Source of the DNA: Mermis nigrescens
Taxonomy: Eukaryota > Nematoda > Enoplea > Mermithida > Mermithidae
Direction of reading: 5' to 3'
DNA: 64,000 nucleotides
NCBI GenBank assembly: GCA_036768485.1
Contig: JAVLUZ010000645.1
Span: 1-64,000 of the forward strand
In this document: positions 10,854-24,032 of the stretch, one piece after another
How positions within the stretch are numbered: position 1 is the first letter of the stretch
Layout: the number at the start of each line of letters is the position of its first letter
The notes under the pieces: model-generated
Seen by the model: only the letters and a program-made list of their open reading frames with translations
Told to the model about the DNA's origin: nothing
Database searches by the model: none
Made by a program: the position numbers and the translations under genes

Positions 10854-11974
10854 CTACTAAGATGGTTAACTTCTTTTTGACAAATCGTACACAAAAGGTC
10901 AAAATTTTTGACGCTTTTTCTGATCGGAAACCAGTTATTAGTGGCGTACCCCAATGTAGCGTTTTAGGACCCTCTTTGTTTCTGTTGATTGTAAACGATT
11001 TTGTTCAAGCTGTTGAGCATAGTGAAGTCTCTTTCTTTGCTGATGATTTGCAGCTCTTTAATTTTTCTCAAAATTATACTTTGTTGCAAAAAGATTTAGA
11101 TAAATTGGTTTCCTGGTCTAAAGAAAATCCGTTAAGCATATCTCTCCCTAAATGTTCTGTTATATCTAGGGTACGCTAATATTAAAGTTACATATCACAT
11201 AAACCATTTTTTGTTATCTGACGCAGTTTCCTCAATTCGAGATTTAGGTGTTTCCTTAACAACAAACTTATCATCTACATAGTTGTCATTGTACTAATAT
11301 ATCAGCAAAAGCTTTGAAAATGAGTGCTTTGATTTTCAAATGTTTTAATCACGTGATCTAAAAATGTTGGTTCTTGCTTTAAGAATTATATTCGGCCTGT
11401 TGTGATAGAGTATGCTCCAACTGTATGGAGCCCCTATTTGCTTTCTGATATCAACAGGGTTGAACGGGTACAGCGAAAATTTACTAAAAGGTTAATTGGA
11501 TATATGGGACTTTCTTATGATGAAAGGCTTAAAGCCTTAAATTTAGAGAGGCTCGAACTCCGTAGAATTTATTTTGATTTAATTGTTACGCATAATATTA
11601 TTCACAATAATCTCTTACCTTCTGAAGATTTTTATAAGTTTTATGGTCATTCGCGTACTAGGAATGCATTTGCAAATCAGTTCTATTTAGAAAAATTTCG
11701 ACTTGATTGTAAAAAGTATTGTTTTGCTACTAGATCAGCTAGAAATTGGAACGATCTTCCACAATATATTCGAAGTTCTGCAAATGTTGAGACATTTAAG
11801 AGAAATTTGAAAAAGGTTGATTTCGGGAATTTTTTGATGGGGCACACGTGAGCGCAATCTATTTGCCTGTGTGTCCAGGACATTTAGCATTACACTATGC
11901 TATTTTATTTTCCTTGCGACTTTGTTTTACCCTTGTGTTTTTTCCGAATAAAGTATTAGTATTAGTATTAGTAT
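10854..11974 (+). pseudogene. Degenerate CR1-like LINE (LINE-3), RT fragment and 3' end
   Basis: It starts inside the reverse transcriptase (FFLTNRTQKV, then GVPQCSVLGP near 10945 and FADDLQLF near 11037). It is broken by stops and shifts between 11179 and 11402, and resumes as a 149-codon open frame (11402-11851) with VERVQRKFTKRLIGY and the end FGNFLMGHT. The 3' end is a (TATTAG)n tail near 11950-11974, unlike the (GTT)n and (TTCA)n tails of the other two LINEs. The left edge abuts a repeat end that reads CCTGGCTATGC. It is clearly inactive. Confidence 0.8.
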
Positions 11975-12572
11975 GCTCAAAAGTGTCAACTTTTTCGGCG
12001 CTTCGCGCCATATTCTCATGTGTTGACTAAATTTTTCTTCAATTTATTCGATTTTTTTTATATTTTTCAAAAGTTTTTTATTTGTTCATCTTCTGGAAAA
12101 ATTGAGCATCGTCAGAAACGTCGAAAAACGATGTTTCTGACGTGTGCTCACCATTTCTGGCTCAAAAAGGCACTATCAAATTTCACATCCCTAGAATTCC
12201 CGTGCTGTGCATGCCTGGCTAAGATTATTAAATAAAATAGCGATGAAAGAAAAGCATGCGCAGTAAGACATTAGAAGAAATCTGAAAAACGACGAAAGAT
12301 GATTTGGCACTTATGTACTATAAAATCTATTGAATGTTTTCTACGTTTTCCAACGTTAGGTTGTATACGATCGTATCAAACCAGTTTCTATATTTATTTA
12401 GACTACAACAATGTCTTTTCGATGCCCATGGCTTTATGGCAGCATCCTCCATGCCAGACGTATGGCTAGCTCATGACATTTCGGGAACATAGGCACATCT
12501 CTCATAGTTGCGTTTTTTGTTACTTACGTCCTGGGCTTAGGCTTAGTTATATGCATTTATATTGGTGCCAGC
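11975..12572. other. Spacer
   Basis: A hairpin motif CGGCGCTTCGCGCC sits at 11996-12009. Nothing else is recognised. Confidence 0.35.
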
Positions 12573-12805
12573 TAGGGATCGACCGGAGCTCCGGCTCCGG
12601 CCTCCGGCTCCTCCGGCCATTTTTTGGTCCTCCGGCCTCCGGCGGCCGGAGGTACAAAAAAGGGGCCGGAGGCCGGAGGTTTTTTGAACCAAATCATTCT
12701 ATGCTTTAACGCTCTTCTTTTCTTTTGAAGCTTAGCACTCAGATTGCCTATTTTGTGAATTTGTACAAACACAGGTTTAATAAGCGAAGCTGTGAATGTG
12801 AACAC

Positions 12806-13978
12806 TAGGGATGCAGCGGGTGCACATTTTTTGGAATAGCGGGTGCGGGTGCCAAAATTTTGCTTTAGCGGGTGCGGGTGTCGCACCTTAAAAATGGCGG
12901 GTACGGGTGGCGGGTGGCGGGTTTAGCAGTGAGATATAACATAAAACAAATAGGGCTAAAAATGCACGATTTTTTCGTCCACTTAATGCAGTTATTTACT
13001 GCGTTTAAAATTCATATTAATCGTCAAGCTGATTGTCTTTTTATTTGCAGACTAACTCTCAATGGATTAAATTTGCAGATTAAAAATAAGTAAATTGTCA
13101 ATGATTGAAGCATTGACCAAAATGAGTAATATATTCGCACTTTGCAGAATAAAATGTTTAGCCACTTGTTGTTGTCATTCTCTTCTTAAAAAGGGTCTAC
13201 GACGTTTCGGCGCCAGCAACTTATAAATTATACTAATTAAAATAACTTTCGAGCAATTTTAAAGTAAATTATATATTCAGAAAGCAGGTTCTACAAGCTA
13301 CAAAATAACATATTGTACTTTTCGATTCGATGAGTATTCATTTGTGTACGACTGAAAAACCGTAGAAAAGCCAGTGTATTTTCAGATGCGTTTTAATTAT
13401 CTCACTAAATTCAGAGATATTCTAAAAGTAATTTGTACCATCACGTAGAGAATTGAATGGGCTTTCGGAATCTGTATTATACTTTATTCAAAACTGATTG
13501 AAATAATTAATAATATTACAAAGAGTGTGGCGCCTAAACGGCGGCGCCAAAACGTCCCATTTCGTCTTAAAAAAGCAGTGTACAATACATTGCTGCAAAA
13601 TATTACGCTAGAGTGGTTAAACTGATGCACGTAAAGACTGGCACATAGACCCCTCTTTTTAAAAAAAGCATAATTCGCATAATTGGAATTAACCATAAGA
13701 GAGCTTGAACACGTATCTGCAGTCCAGTGGGTACCTAAAAAATAACTCATTACAAGTAGATGTTTGCTTTTCCCATTTGTACTGGTACATTAGATGTCAC
13801 TACTATACATTTTGGTTTTTTCATTAACGTGCCACTGCCTCAGAATCATTTTGTCTTTTCGTAAATTCTAAATATTATCCGCCACCCGCTGTTTTATCAC
13901 GATATTTTTAGCGGGTGCGGGTGCGGGTACCAAAAAAGAAGCGGGTGAAAGCGGGTGCGGGTATCCGCTGCATCCCGA
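12806..13978. mobile_element. hAT-like element with (GCGGGTGCGG)-type ends
   Basis: Perfect 8-bp duplications GTGAACAC (12798-12805 and 13979-13986). The ends TAGGGATGCAGCGG and CCGCTGCATCCCGA are inverted repeats with one mismatch. Both subterminal regions are made of GCGGGTGCGGGTGCC-like repeats. The interior is AT-rich without a transposase frame. It is nested inside the element at 12573-14419. Confidence 0.9.
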
Positions 13979-14037
13979 GTGAACACTAATGTGGCATTGT
14001 GAATGCACCATTGGTGAAATATTATATCATATATTTT

Positions 14038-14115
14038 GAGCCTTACAAATCGGACAGTGACAGTGCTTCGTCTGATATGGAAATGGAAGATGAAGAAATC
14101 GCTGATGACAATTAA
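14038..14115 (+). pseudogene. Short acidic coding-like tail inside a hAT element
   Basis: An open stretch ending in a stop reads as a strongly acidic C-terminus (SDSDSASSDMEMEDEEIADDN). Such tails fit a transposase or nuclear protein end, but nothing upstream confirms it. It may be a chance frame or the last trace of the element's own gene. Confidence 0.25.
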
Positions 14116-14611
14116 TTGAAAAATAATTAATATGGTCGCAATATTTTAGTACATATAAATGCATGGCTATATAATAAACATTCACTTCTACAGATCTTTT
14201 ACTTATCCATGAGCAATGTATTTATACAAATCTATATACTGTGCATCAAATGAATTATATTTATGGCTTGTGAAAATTCTAGTTCACTGAAAATTCCAAG
14301 TTCACCTCCGGCCTTCGGCCTCCGGCCTCCGGCTCCGGCTCCGGCCGGAGCCGGAGGTGACGATGGCCGGAGCTCCGGCTCCGGCCCGGAGGAAAAAATG
14401 GACCTCCGGTCGATCCCTGCCAGCGCATAGGCTGAGCCTGAGATAAATATGGCAAAAATAAATCTGAATTCTTAAGCAATCCCAGAAACTCCCTGATCAA
14501 TATTCAAACAAAACATATCTTAAATACCAGAAATATTTTGGTGCTGACGCAACATGATGTAGAGGTTTAACAAATGAATGATTTATTGACAACTCGCTGA
14601 CTTTTGAAAGT

Positions 14612-14713
14612 ATTGGGTCGTTGGCCAAGTGGATAGCTCATCTATCTATAGTGTGAGAGGCTTAGGATCGACCCCCACGAGAGTCAGTTTGTTTCTCCCA
14701 ACCGTCGCATAAG
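14612..14713 (+). repeat. tRNA-like SINE fragment
   Basis: GTTGGCCAAGTGGATAGC resembles a box A with a leucine/serine-type D-arm, and GGATCGACCCC near 14667 resembles box B. The following segment ends in CAGAAAAAATTCAAT, which was split and duplicated by the LINE fragment at 14750-15344. No acceptor stem closes. Confidence 0.45.
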
Positions 14714-14749
14714 TCATTGTATGCCTTCATGTTAAAAACAGAAAAAATT

Positions 14750-15344
14750 GAATGAATGAATGAATGAATGAAGATTTATTGTCAAGTGAATTCGAAATAA
14801 TGAGTATAAGTAAATGCGACGAATAAAGAGGAATGACAAGAGGACATACGGTCACGATAATCATGACGAATTAAGTATGCCCCTTCAAAAAGGAATTTAA
14901 ATTAATGTTGGCTAATCTCGTAGGAGATGAAACGACAGTGTCCGGTAAACTATTCCAAATGTTAATGTATCTATGAGAAAAATTACTTTTATGCGAATTT
15001 GAACGGGCAGTTGGTATAACTAGTTTATACGAATTGAAAGCACGTGTAATAGTGGTATTAGCGATAAAAAAGTCATCGAATTTATGACATGAAAAACCTC
15101 GAACGATTGAAAACATTTTACATAAGCATAGGTGTAACCGGCGCAGCTCAAGATGACAGAGATTCAATTCTTTCAAACGATCGTTATAAGATAAAGCACT
15201 GCGATAACCAAATATGCGTTTAGTAAACCTGCGTTGAACATTTTCGATTCGATCAATATCAGTGATATAGTAGGGGTTCCAGACTGAGCATGCATATTCC
15301 AAGATTGGACGTACATAGGTAACAAACGCGCGCATTAAATTTTC
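14750..15344 (-). mobile_element. LINE-2 3' fragment with target duplication
   Basis: A 595-bp 5'-truncated copy of the LINE at 7890-10385, reversed, ending in five (TTCA) units at 14750-14772. A 154-codon open frame (15335-14871) covers the RT C-terminus and lacks the six residues NIEVFK found in the longer copy. It is flanked by a target-site duplication of about 36 bp (14714-14749 and 15345-15381: TCATYGTATGCCTT then GTTAAAAA and CAGAAAAAATT, with small differences). Confidence 0.9.
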
Positions 15345-15864
15345 TCATCGTATGCCTTAATGTTAAAAAACAGAAAAAATTCAATAGGTTCTTAAGCATA
15401 CATGCACATAGGGGGTAGTGATCGACCGGAGATCCGGCTCCGGCCTTCCGGCAAATCCGGCCATTTTTTCCACTCCGTTGCTCCGGCCGGAGGACATCCA
15501 AAAATCGGCCGGAGGCCGGAGAATTTTTATCTTTTTTTGCATAGTGACCGAACGTATTAATTGCTGACATTATGCTTACTAAATTTAGTCAGAGCACAAT
15601 ACAACAGCAGGAAAAATAAATAGCACCAAATAAAGTGTTTATCACCACCACAATCGTAAAATATTCATTTTGAGGAGGAAAGAAAATTGCTCTACTGATC
15701 GATTTATGCCATCACTGTCAAAATCGCTGCAGTAAATTCCTGTTAACACTGGAACTCACAGAGCAGCATGAGATGCAGGCTGGCCTGCACTGAACATGCT
15801 GTACTGATTTTCCGGATAATGTTGCTGTCCATTCTATACGTCATATTCGCGCTTCAATGAACAC

Positions 15865-17139
15865 CAGGGGCGGATTTAATGGGGGCGGGGGGCGGCCGCC
15901 CCTTCTTGGCCAAAAATATTTGGCGAGATAAAGAACGGATATGCAATTTGCAATGATTTTTGGTCGTCAGTGACCATAATTTCTCAAATTTTTCCGGCGC
16001 TACACGCCGGATGATACCTATTAATGACATTTATTAACTTTTTTGGCGACCTGGAAGCACGGTTTTTTGTAGTCGGCAAAGGATTTTTCCCGATGTAAAA
16101 AGACTTTTCAGGACCGTCTTTGTACATGTACAAAGATTTTTGGGAAGACAAAAACTGCCAAAAAGTCTAAAATTCGCAAACATTTACGGCGCTTCGCGCC
16201 GAAATGAGTAATTGTGTGTCCTATATATTTTTATAATAGCAGAAATAGCTATTCGAAAGGAAAAATGTGAAATTTTTCGGCGCCCCGCGCCGTTTTAAGA
16301 CGATTCTTAATGAGTTTTGCCTTCATAAACCCAGGAATTAGCTAAAATACACTATCAAAGGTCGAACAACTCTGTTTTTACCACACTAAAGTCGCTACCG
16401 TACTATATTATAGTACCCAAAAATTTGAGTGTACAAAATGTACGAAGACTTTTAGGGACCATCTTTGTACATGTACAAACGGACCTTGTACGAAAAAACA
16501 CTGCCATTCTCTGTTCATGTAGGTTTCGAAACAATTTTAACAGCAGGAACAGCTATTTTTGCATAATTTTCGGACCTTTTGAACAATTTTACCGCCACCG
16601 TTTTTTGAGAGACGAAATAAAGATACAGTATATATTATTTTATACATTATATTATATTATTTTGCAGCTGTAAAGACAAGACGTCATAAGCTAGTTGTAC
16701 GTAAAGTTTCGTTACTGCAGCTATTATGGATCGGCTAAAAAACGGTGGCGGGAAAATTGTTCAAAAGGTCCTAGTTTTCTTCTATTTTCAATTGAAAATT
16801 TCGATGTTTCGCATCAAATACTATTAATACAGGAAATCAAGCAGTAAATCGTGCTTCTAGACGTCTATCCGTCTTAATTTCACAAATTTTCCGGCGCTTC
16901 GCGCCAGATTTTTATTATAGTCAAAGAAATTTAATGATTTTTTCGCATAAAATTGTCTGAAATTTTAAAATTTTAAGAAAAAATTTTGCGTAAAAAGTGA
17001 TTTTATGTAAAGGCATACAATGTAAAACACCGAAAAAACGTCATTTCGCGCGTCAAGGGCAAATTTTTGGACCTATTCCTGACTGTTTTTGGAAAAGTTG
17101 GGATACCGCCCCCTTAGGAGAATCCTAGATTCGCCTCTG
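15865..17139. mobile_element. hAT-like element, CAGGGGCGGATT family
   Basis: The ends CAGGGGCGGATTTAATG and CTAGATTCGCCTCTG are inverted repeats. The flanks ATGAACAC and CTGAACAT agree at 6 of 8 positions. Inside are a GGGGGCGGGGGGCGGCCGCC segment at the left and several GGCGCTTCGCGCC hairpins. It is related to 58687-59182. Confidence 0.7.
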
Positions 17140-17155
17140 CTGAACATAGTATATA

Positions 17156-18731
<1,576 letters not shown>

Positions 18732-19420
18732 GCTCACACACAATCATGCTTTAACATCAAATATTGCCTATTGACGCTTTATTTAGGGCAGGCTATGGAG
18801 ACGACAGCGTCTCGTGCCATTTTTGATGTAGTCTATTTTACATAACTAACTAGTTGGTATGGAGTTGAGATGCATGTGCTATATGGTCTAGGTCTTGGTC
18901 ACAAAGATGTTCGATCTATCCACATGTGTAAAATAATATTTCTCCGGCCTCCGGCTCCGGCTCCGGCCGGAGCAGCATGGTCCAATCCGGCTCCGGCCGG
19001 ATCTCCGGCTCCGGCCATTTTGGCCGCTCCGGTCGATCACTAATAGGGGGTGAGGTGGTCCCCTGATCGGCCGGACAGGTACTGTCTGGCGATTTTGAGC
19101 TGATGGAACGTTTTTTGCATCATTTTTGAGGTCAAAAGCAGTGAAAACGTCGAAATTTTACGGACGCTTCTCGCCAGATTAGTACTTTTAAGTGCTTTTT
19201 TTCAAAAAGCGCCCAGAATTAATAAATTTTTGCATTTTTTAGTGTTAAAAGTGATATAATGCAGTCAAAATGGACTAAAAATGTTTTTAAAATGCGATAT
19301 TACCATGAAAAAACGTTTCATAGGCTATTTTGACCATTTTGATCGTAAAACAGCCAAAAAATCGTGGACGTTAAATTTACTGTTTTGGATTTTTGGGATT
19401 TCACCCTTCCCCCTGCCGAC

Positions 19421-19680
19421 CACACATTGGCGTGGGGGGTTTGGGGGGGGGGGGTATGCACCCACCAGAAGTTGAAATACCCCCCCCAGAAATCAAAATA
19501 CCCCCCCCCCAGAAAATTTTTTTTTGCTTTTTTTAGCAATTTTTTGATGCCATTGGATAGTGCTCGATGAGAAACGTCGAAAAATGGTGTTTTTTTGCCG
19601 TACGACCACTCTTAAGACCATTTTTTGACCTTTAAAAATTTTTTCACCCCCCCCCAGAATTTTGGTGCTGCCCACCTATG
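19421..19680 (+). mobile_element. G-run hAT-like MITE, copy 2
   Basis: 260 bp with perfect 8-bp duplications CTGCCGAC (19413-19420 and 19681-19688). The ends are CACACATTGGC and GCCCACCTATG. Confidence 0.92.
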
Positions 19681-19739
19681 CTGCCGACCCTGGCCTTGTG
19701 CACATATGTATTACATAAGTACTGATGATTTAAAAAACA

Positions 19740-20103
19740 GTAATTATTTGTGGTCAGATGCAAATAATTTTGCATTACAGTAAAATATTATTTGCACTCA
19801 AAAACCAGCAGCCTAGACTGCAAATAAGATCGGGCGTAGTTTAATATTATTTGCAGTCAAAAACCAACGGCCTAAACTGCAAATAATTTTTAGTACATTG
19901 TGTTATATTATTTGCAGTCAAGATCGCTGGTTTTTGACTGCAAATTATTTTACACTACGCGATATTATTTGCAGTCTAGGCCGCTGGTTTTTGACTGCCT
20001 ATTACATTGTCCGATCTTATTTGCAGTCTAGGCCGCTTGTTTTTGACAGCAAATAATATTACATTGTGCGCTATATTATTTGTAGTCGACTGTAAATAAT
20101 TGC
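19740..20103. repeat. Array of about seven 26-45 bp hairpins (ATTATTTGCAGTC palindromes)
   Basis: Each unit starts ATTATTTGCAGTC (or close), has a core AAAAACCAGCGGCCTA or its reverse, and ends GACTGCAAATAAT, so each folds on itself. Units sit near 19740, 19790, 19851, 19908, 19967, 20020 and 20078, with spacers of about 15-20 bp such as TTTTAGTACATTGTG. The cores read one way in the left half and the reverse way in the right half. Confidence 0.85.
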
Positions 20104-21470
20104 TGACAATTTAAAAATATCATTGAAAGAAAAATTAAAAAATATAGGAAAGGCGATGAAAGTGGGATGGGATAATGGATACAGGACAATATCTAGGATT
20201 TCGTTTCAACGGGGAACGGTCATAAATTTAAAAAAACAAGGGGATCAGTAAAGGATGAATTGGAGACAAAGTTCTTACGACCACAGAGCTTTGCCAAGTT
20301 TGCTACCCAGGTACCTTAAATATATTGAGAATCCAAGAGATAACCTCTTTTATGGGGCTTGGGGGTCTGGGGTGGCGCGGTCAAGCGCCCCCAGAAGGTT
20401 TTGGGGCAGAATTCCGGAAAATTCTGTCAAAAGAGCACAATATAGCCTAATCGTAACGTTTAAATTTTCATAAAACCAGTTGAATTTAGGTTCTGAAATC
20501 AGCCTCAAAGTCGTTAAAGTTCATTAACAAAATTCAATATCGTAACCAGAAAAATTTTTTGCTTCTTGCTCGGATCTGATTTTATGCTTGAAGTTCGGCG
20601 CGGCGCGCCGGAAATTTTTCACCTTAAATATGGTGAGAATCTAAGAAATGATTGGCGTGGCGCGCTCAAGCGCCCCAGTGGGGTCCGTGCAGAGCCCGGA
20701 AAATTTTTTAAAAAGGAGCCCCATAAGCTTAAATCGTAACATTGAAATTTTCATAAAACCAGGGAATTTCGGTGCTGAAATAAGTCTAAAAATAATCAAA
20801 CTTTATCACTAAAATTCTTTATCATCGCCTTAAAATGTCTGTCGTTCTCACTTCTTGCACGGACTTCATTTTCTGCGTAAAACCCGTAAAAAACAGCAGA
20901 CATACATAAATGCAAAATATGCTTTAGGTTGCATAAAAATTGAATAAGAAGCGTTTTAACCCCGCGTTTGGGACTAAATATATAATGATTAATAATTGTG
21001 TAATTCGGCGCTATGCGCCTAAAATTTTTATGCTTTTCCGCTAAAAAGCAAAGAGCGGAGTAAAGCAAAATGTCATTCCCAAATTTAATTCTAGAAGGGG
21101 CACGTGCCTCTCTATCCCCCTGGGTACGGAGTCTATTTAGTCCTAAGCGCGCGGTTTAAACACTCCATCTTTAGTCTTTTATTACCTAAAGCGTATTTTG
21201 CATCTGAGTCTTCTGTTTTGCGCTGGTTTTATGCAGAAAATGAGATTTGCTCACTGTATATTGGATTCCAAGCATATGAAATCTGGGCAGCAAAATTTAC
21301 AAAATGTAAGCTCTAGTAGTCGTAAAATGTCTTTTTTAATTCATCCTTTGGTCCCCCTTGTGTTTTAAAAAAATTCAGGTCTTGCCTTCCCCCAACAAAA
21401 TCCTGGGTACGGGCCTTGTAGGCAGAATGTCAGACTTTGCTAGATGAAAGAATAGATAGCTGCTGTCGGG
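20104..21470. other. Spacer with decayed repeats
   Basis: Two related segments near 20355-20480 and 20640-20760 (GGCGCGCTCAAGCGCCCC motif, then TTTTCATAAAACCAG) are imperfect direct repeats. The sequence near 21385-21415 ends CCTGGGTACGGGCCTTG, resembling the end of the element at 17156-18309. No gene seen. Confidence 0.4.
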
Positions 21471-21727
21471 CACACCTGGGCGTGGGGGAGGGGGGTGGGG
21501 TTTGGGGGGTATGCACCCCCGCCCCCGAGAAACCAAAATATCCCCCACCCAGAATTCAAGTTTTAAAAATTTTGTCTCTTTTTCGTAATTTTATGATGCC
21601 AGCGGATAGTGCTCAATGAGAAACGTTGAAAAATGGTGTTTTTTCGCCAAAACACAATTTTTTGGCCATTTTTTGATCTTGGAAAAATCTTGCACCCCCC
21701 AGAATTTTGGTGCTGCCCGTGTATATA
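21471..21727 (+). mobile_element. G-run hAT-like MITE, copy 3
   Basis: Starts CACACCTGGGCGTGGGGG and ends near TGCTGCCCGTGTAT. The core is collinear with copy 1. No matching target duplication is visible, so the right edge is approximate. Confidence 0.75.
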
Positions 21728-21894
21728 TGGGTATGGGGGTATCCCACCTACCACGACTTTTTAGAAGCATACCCCCTCAGGCCATTTTAAACCAAAACTG
21801 GTTGATTGAACCATGGAAAAGCGTCAAATGACGACTAAGAGTGTAATTTCAAGTATTTGTATATACCTACTTATTTTTCGAGCAATAGACTGTT

Positions 21895-22128
21895 CAATTC
21901 ATTCATCCAGACACTTTTCTTCCATTATTATGTACATATTTGATGGTAAAGGTCATTCGATTGCCCTTATTGCTATTGCTTCAATGCAAATTTAGCCATA
22001 ATGTTCATGAAAAATAAAATACTACGAATAAGTACAAAATTTGGCGTTAAATATGTGAAAAATTGCTCATTTACCCCTCAGAAACTCGATTTACCCCTCC
22101 TCTCGGAGCTTTTGACCTTGTGCATGTG
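21895..22128 (+). repeat. Dispersed repeat, pair with 62470-62706
   Basis: It shares TCATCCAGACA, GGTCATTCGATTGCCCTTAT, AAATTTAGCCATAA, a run with CCCCTC and the end TTTGACCTTGTGCATGT with 62470-62706. Function unknown. Perhaps a MITE with a GACCTTGTGCATG end. Confidence 0.6.
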
Positions 22129-22496
22129 CTGTCTTAATGACCTTAACCATGAACCTTTTGATTCAAAGTCAGACGTCTTTAACACTCGACGAGCAATGAT
22201 TCTATTCGCTAATAGTGAAAGCGATTTATTAATGTTTTTTAGCCACTGGAGTACATGTTGCTTGAGTAGGTAGAATAGAAAGAATGCACATAACGTACGC
22301 TTTAAGCCACAAACTTAAAAACTTAATGACTCGACTAGGTAAATCTAAAAAGTAATTAGGTAAGCTAGGTACACATGACGGCTTCTCTTTCTGCACTTTT
22401 TAAGTCTTAGCCGGAAGTTAGGATGAGGCACCTGGAAAACGTTCTTGATAGAAATACAGCCGGATTCTCTTTGCTCGTAAATAAGAGGGTCATGTC

Positions 22497-22968
22497 CACA
22501 CATGGGCGTGGGGGGTTTGGGGGGTATGTACCCTCCCAGAAGTTGAAATACCTCCCCAGAAATCAAAATAACCCCCAGAAAATTTTTTTTTGCTTTTTAG
22601 CAATTTTTTGATGCCATTGGATAGTGCTTGATGAGAAACGTCAAAAAATGGTGTTTTTTGCCATACGACCACTTTTAAGACCATTTTTTGACCTTTAAAA
22701 ATTTTTTCACCCCCCAGAATTTCGGTGCCACCGAAATTCTGGGGGGAGTGAAAAAATTTTCAAAGGTCAAAAAATGGTCTTAAAAGTGGTCGTATGGCGA
22801 AAAAAACACAATTTTTCGACGTTTCTCATCAAGCACTATCCAATGGCATCAAAAAATTGCTAAGAAAGCAAAAAAATTCAAAATTTGAATTCTGGGGGGT
22901 ATTTCGATTTCTGAGGGGTATTTCAACTTCTGGGGGTGCATACCCCCAAACCCCCACGCCCATGTGTG
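22497..22968. mobile_element. Inverted pair of G-run MITEs acting as one insertion
   Basis: Two copies lie tail to tail and form a near-perfect palindrome centred near 22729. Perfect 8-bp duplications GTCATGTC flank only the outer ends (22489-22496 and 22969-22976). The pair therefore seems to have inserted as a single foldback unit. Outer ends are CACACATGGGC and GCCCATGTGTG. Confidence 0.92.
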
Positions 22969-23134
22969 GTCATGTCTCCTGCGGAGGAAAAAAGACAAGA
23001 ACTGAATAACGCCTATGAAAACTGCAAGTTTGCATATTGCTCAAGTTAGCATGTTGGCTTTCCATTCTCTTGCTCTTTAATTGTCAATTTATTTAGTAAT
23101 TTACTGCACTTTGGCGACAAACCCCTAGATTCAT

Positions 23135-23327
23135 ACATGTAATGGGAGAAGTTTTGTGGATCCCCCACCCAAAGTTGAATGCCTCCTCCATCCCCCAAAA
23201 GTCAGAAAATTTTCGACCCATCCTCCCCTGATTTTTGGAAAAAACTTGCGTTTTTTGGCCATTCTTAAGTGTTTTTTGGCCGTTTTTGGTCAAAAATCGA
23301 AGGTCTTTATTAACCCCTTAAAAATGG
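23135..23327. repeat. Dispersed repeat related to 57700-57900 and 61735-61940
   Basis: It shares CCCC-rich text, GAAAATTTC/TTTTCGACC, TTTTTTGGCC and a final CAAAAATCGAAGGTC with 57700-57900. The left edge near TACATGTAATGGGAG resembles the others' ends. Confidence 0.5.
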
Positions 23328-23335
23328 GTGGGGAC

Positions 23336-23612
23336 CACACGTGGGCGTGGGGGTTGGGGGATATGCACCTCCCAGAAGTTGGAATAACCCCCAAGAAATC
23401 AAAATACCCCCCGAGAATTCAATTTTTGAAATTTGTTTTGCTTTTTTAGCGATTTTTTGATGTCATTGGATAGTGCTCGATGAGAAACGTCGAAAAATGG
23501 TGTTTTTTTTCACCAAACGACCACTTTTTAGACCATTTTTTGACCTTTGAAAAATTTTTCACCCCCCTCAGAAATTTTTTCACCCCCAGAATTTCGGTGC
23601 TGCCCACCTATA
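23336..23612 (+). mobile_element. G-run hAT-like MITE, copy 5 (left of a pair sharing a duplication)
   Basis: 277 bp flanked by GTGGGGAC (23328-23335 and 23613-23620). The second GTGGGGAC is also the left duplication of the next copy. Confidence 0.9.
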
Positions 23613-23620
23613 GTGGGGAC

Positions 23621-23858
23621 CAAACATGGGCAGTACCAAAATTCTGGGTGGGGTGCAAAATTTTTCGGAGGTCAAAAGATGGTTAAAAATAGTGGTATAG
23701 CGAAAAACACAATTTTTCAACGTTTCTTATCGAGCGCTATCCATTGGCATCAAAAAATTGCGAAAAAAACAAAACATTTCTGGGGAGTATGTATGTTCCT
23801 GGGGGTGGGGTATTCGGCCTTCTGGGGAGTGCTACTTCCACCCCCACGTCCATGTGTG
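23621..23858 (-). mobile_element. G-run hAT-like MITE, copy 6 (right of a pair sharing a duplication)
   Basis: Reverse orientation, 238 bp, flanked by GTGGGGAC (23613-23620) and GCGGGGAC (23859-23866, one mismatch). It lies tail to tail with copy 5 and ends 174 bp upstream of the HSCB start codon, so it probably sits in or next to that gene's promoter. Confidence 0.88.
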
Positions 23859-24032
23859 GCGGGGACCCCGCCCGACCCGAAATTTCGAGCCATTAATTAT
23901 ATGCTAAAATTTACTTGAACTTGGTGAAAAAATAAATTATTGCTTTTATTATTTTTAGCGGTACTATATACTTATTTTTATACAAGAAACGACTTGTATT
24001 GTACTTTTTCTTGGAAAAAGTTGGTCATCATT

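Larger units (their letters stand above)
12573..14419. mobile_element. hAT-like element with (CCGGCTCCGG)-type ends
   Basis: The left end is TAGGGATCGACCGGAG and the right end CTCCGGTCGATCCCTG, inverted repeats. Each is followed inward by about 100 bp of CTCCGGC-type simple repeat. The same structure with a clear 8-bp duplication is seen at 15416-19042. Here only CCAGC is shared by both flanks, so the duplication is unclear. It is interrupted by another hAT at 12806-13978. Confidence 0.75.

Noticed and set aside
23940..24032. Upstream ATG as HSCB start
   Set aside because: It would add 31 residues with a hydrophobic run before an otherwise normal mitochondrial presequence. The ATG at 24033 gives the expected length. 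Not fully excluded.
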